Assembly (NCBI GenBank): GCA_049841135.1
Contig: JASGHK010000005.1
Location: 2,294,001 to 2,358,000, forward strand
Direction: 5' to 3'
Length of the DNA stretch: 64,000 nt
Source of the DNA: JACRCT01 sp049841135
Lineage (GTDB): Bacteria; Myxococcota; Myxococcia; Myxococcales; UBA5297
Position numbers and translations under genes: made by a program
Shown: piece after piece, positions 62,859 through 64,000 of the stretch
How the letters are laid out: each line of letters opens with the position of its first letter
Position numbering within the stretch: the first letter of the stretch is position 1
The notes under the pieces: generated by a model
Seen by the model: only the letters and a program-made list of their open reading frames with translations
The model's database searches: none
What the model was told of the DNA's origin: nothing

Positions 62859-64000
62859 ATGCTGCGCACCCTCTTGTCCTGCGGCCTCGCCGCTTCCTGC
62901 GTCCTCGCCACTTCGGCGAGCCACGCCAACACCACCTTCGCCGACGCGCCCAAGCAGACCGAGGCGCAGGCGAAGTACTTCACCTGGGAGAACCAGGCGG
63001 GAGGGCTCCACTGCGCCACCAAGGGCAAGATGAAGGAGCTCGTTGACGATCCCTACAAGTGCTACATCAAGCTCGACGAGTGCAAAGCGTCGCTCGACGC
63101 GCTGACGGGCAAGCTGGACCCGGAGATGGCGCAGCTGTTCGTGGACCTCGCCCAGATCGACCCCGCGGCGCCCAAGGCCAAGTTCGTGAACACCTGCCCG
63201 GGCGACGGGCCGGCATTCGTCGAGTCGCTGGCGGTCCGCGGCATCGGCTACCTGCGCGACCCGGCGAACGCCAAGATCCTGCAGGCGATCGTCGAGGGCG
63301 AGCGCGCCAAGGCCGTCGGGCCGGGCTGGCGCACGGAGGTCACCGAGGCGCTCCACTTCCTGGGTAGCAAGGACGCCGCCGAGGCCAGCTACAAGAACCT
63401 GCTCGGGGTCACCAGCCTGGACCCGGAGTACAAGGACGTCATCCTCTGGGACCTCGCCCGCTGGGAGAGCGACGCCGGCGTGGAGTTCTGCCAGGCAGCC
63501 CTCGCCGACGACTCGCAGAAGAAGACCCACGACGCCTGCATCTTCTACCTGGGCAAGCGCAAGACGGTGGCGGCCATCCCCCTCCTCCAGCGCGGATTCG
63601 AGAAGCGGGCCACCGTGACCCTGCACGCCTACGGGCAGATGGGCGACAAGGCGCTGCTCAAGGACATCCAGGCGTTCCTCGACGAGAAGGACGGCCAGCC
63701 CGGACGCACCCGCATCCCGGCGCTCGTCGCCGCGGCGAACTACGGCGACAAGAAGGCGCTGGCGGAGCTTCTGACCTGGGCCTCGGGCAAGAAGCCGATG
63801 TCCAAGAAGGACCAGGAGAAGGCGGCCAAGGCGAAGAAGAAGCCCGCGAAGACCGACGACAAGATCGACGCGGAGTTCATCATGTACGCCGCGATGGAGA
63901 GCCTGCTGCTCACCGATGCCGACGCGATCAAGCAGATGAAGAAGGCGCTGGAGTCGGTGGCCAAGGACGAGAAGGCCTGGAAGGGCCACGTGTACGCCAC
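62859..64000 (+). CDS. Secreted HEAT-repeat-like protein, 3' end beyond the window
   Basis: The first 380 residues are present; the right edge cuts the gene. ATG at 62859 preceded by AAGGGA. Signal peptide MLRTLLSCGLAASCVLATSA. The mature part is helical, HEAT-like pairs: NAKILQAIVEGERAKAVGPG, WRTEVTEALHFLGSKDAAEA, VAAIPLLQRGFEKRATVTLH, GQPGRTRIPALVAAANYGDK. A Lys-rich stretch (KKDQEKAAKAKKKPAKTDDK) follows at ~residue 312 and then more helices. HEAT proteins in the periplasm are usually scaffolds. No catalytic motif. The 174 bp before it hold no gene. Confidence 0.75.
   Translation, partial: MLRTLLSCGLAASCVLATSASHANTTFADAPKQTEAQAKYFTWENQAGGLHCATKGKMKELVDDPYKCYIKLDECKASLDALTGKLDPEMAQLFVDLAQIDPAAPKAKFVNTCPGDGPAFVESLAVRGIGYLRDPANAKILQAIVEGERAKAVGPGWRTEVTEALHFLGSKDAAEASYKNLLGVTSLDPEYKDVILWDLARWESDAGVEFCQAALADDSQKKTHDACIFYLGKRKTVAAIPLLQRGFEKRATVTLHAYGQMGDKALLKDIQAFLDEKDGQPGRTRIPALVAAANYGDKKALAELLTWASGKKPMSKKDQEKAAKAKKKPAKTDDKIDAEFIMYAAMESLLLTDADAIKQMKKALESVAKDEKAWKGHVYA

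Overview
The window is about 64 kb of very GC-rich bacterial DNA and reads as a member of the Myxococcota (myxobacteria or relatives). The evidence is the abundance of secreted lipoproteins with Asp/Ala/Gly-rich linkers behind the lipobox cysteine, long arrays of the DUF4215 / Myxococcus Cys-rich repeat, a fibro-slime domain, a WGR + TIGR02996-type protein, PEGA/PilZ-like/TPR proteins and an ECF sigma/anti-sigma/caspase-like set. There are no rRNA or tRNA genes, no CRISPR array and no recognisable central-metabolism operon. It looks like an accessory, envelope-oriented region.

Layout. 1-9.5 kb: the start of a secreted (possibly multicopper) oxidase, a giant Cys-rich fibro-slime lipoprotein, then an ECF sigma factor, its zinc-finger anti-sigma factor and a secreted caspase-like protease on one strand. 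9.6-15.2 kb: an SDR oxidoreductase, a DUF6348/Sel1 protein and small envelope proteins. 15.3-17.8 kb: a cobalamin riboswitch followed by two overlapping lipoprotein genes of unknown function. 17.9-28.7 kb: a squalene-epoxidase-like flavoprotein, a trypsin-like protease, a repeat-rich secreted protein, a YrdB-like membrane protein, a ROK-type kinase and a large Gly/Tyr-rich secreted protein. 28.8-31.8 kb: a graveyard of REP-like palindromes and broken gene 3' ends. 31.8-45.3 kb: a lipoprotein-rich block with local paralogy, including duplicated, dead 3' fragments of neighbouring genes, an AraC regulator, a sialidase-fold lipoprotein and a 910-residue Cys-rich lipoprotein. 45.4-49.1 kb: a WGR/LRR protein and a FecR-domain lipoprotein. 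49.2-51.4 kb: a group II intron that splits a REP-like repeat pair. 51.4-62.7 kb: a four-gene coupled operon (PEGA lipoprotein, PilZ-like/TPR membrane protein, Ig-plus-barrel outer-membrane protein, Ig-repeat lipoprotein) facing a 2120-residue protein with 14 two-cysteine repeats, a DUF2341 domain and a LamG-like domain. The window ends in a HEAT-like secreted protein.

Two loci stand out as possible undescribed systems. One is the sigma / anti-sigma / periplasmic caspase-like trio at 5.5-8.9 kb. The other is the B12-riboswitch-controlled pair of surface lipoproteins at 15.3-17.8 kb, which may be a cobalamin-capture module analogous to the Bacteroidetes BtuG/BtuH lipoproteins.

Quality caveat. 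At least 15 genes are interrupted by single-base frame changes. Nearly all are +1 insertions, and a striking share lie in or beside GAGCTC or GAGATC/GATCTC. I treat most as sequence-consensus errors and annotate the genes across them, giving each break point. All calls rest on reading the sequence; no database search was run.
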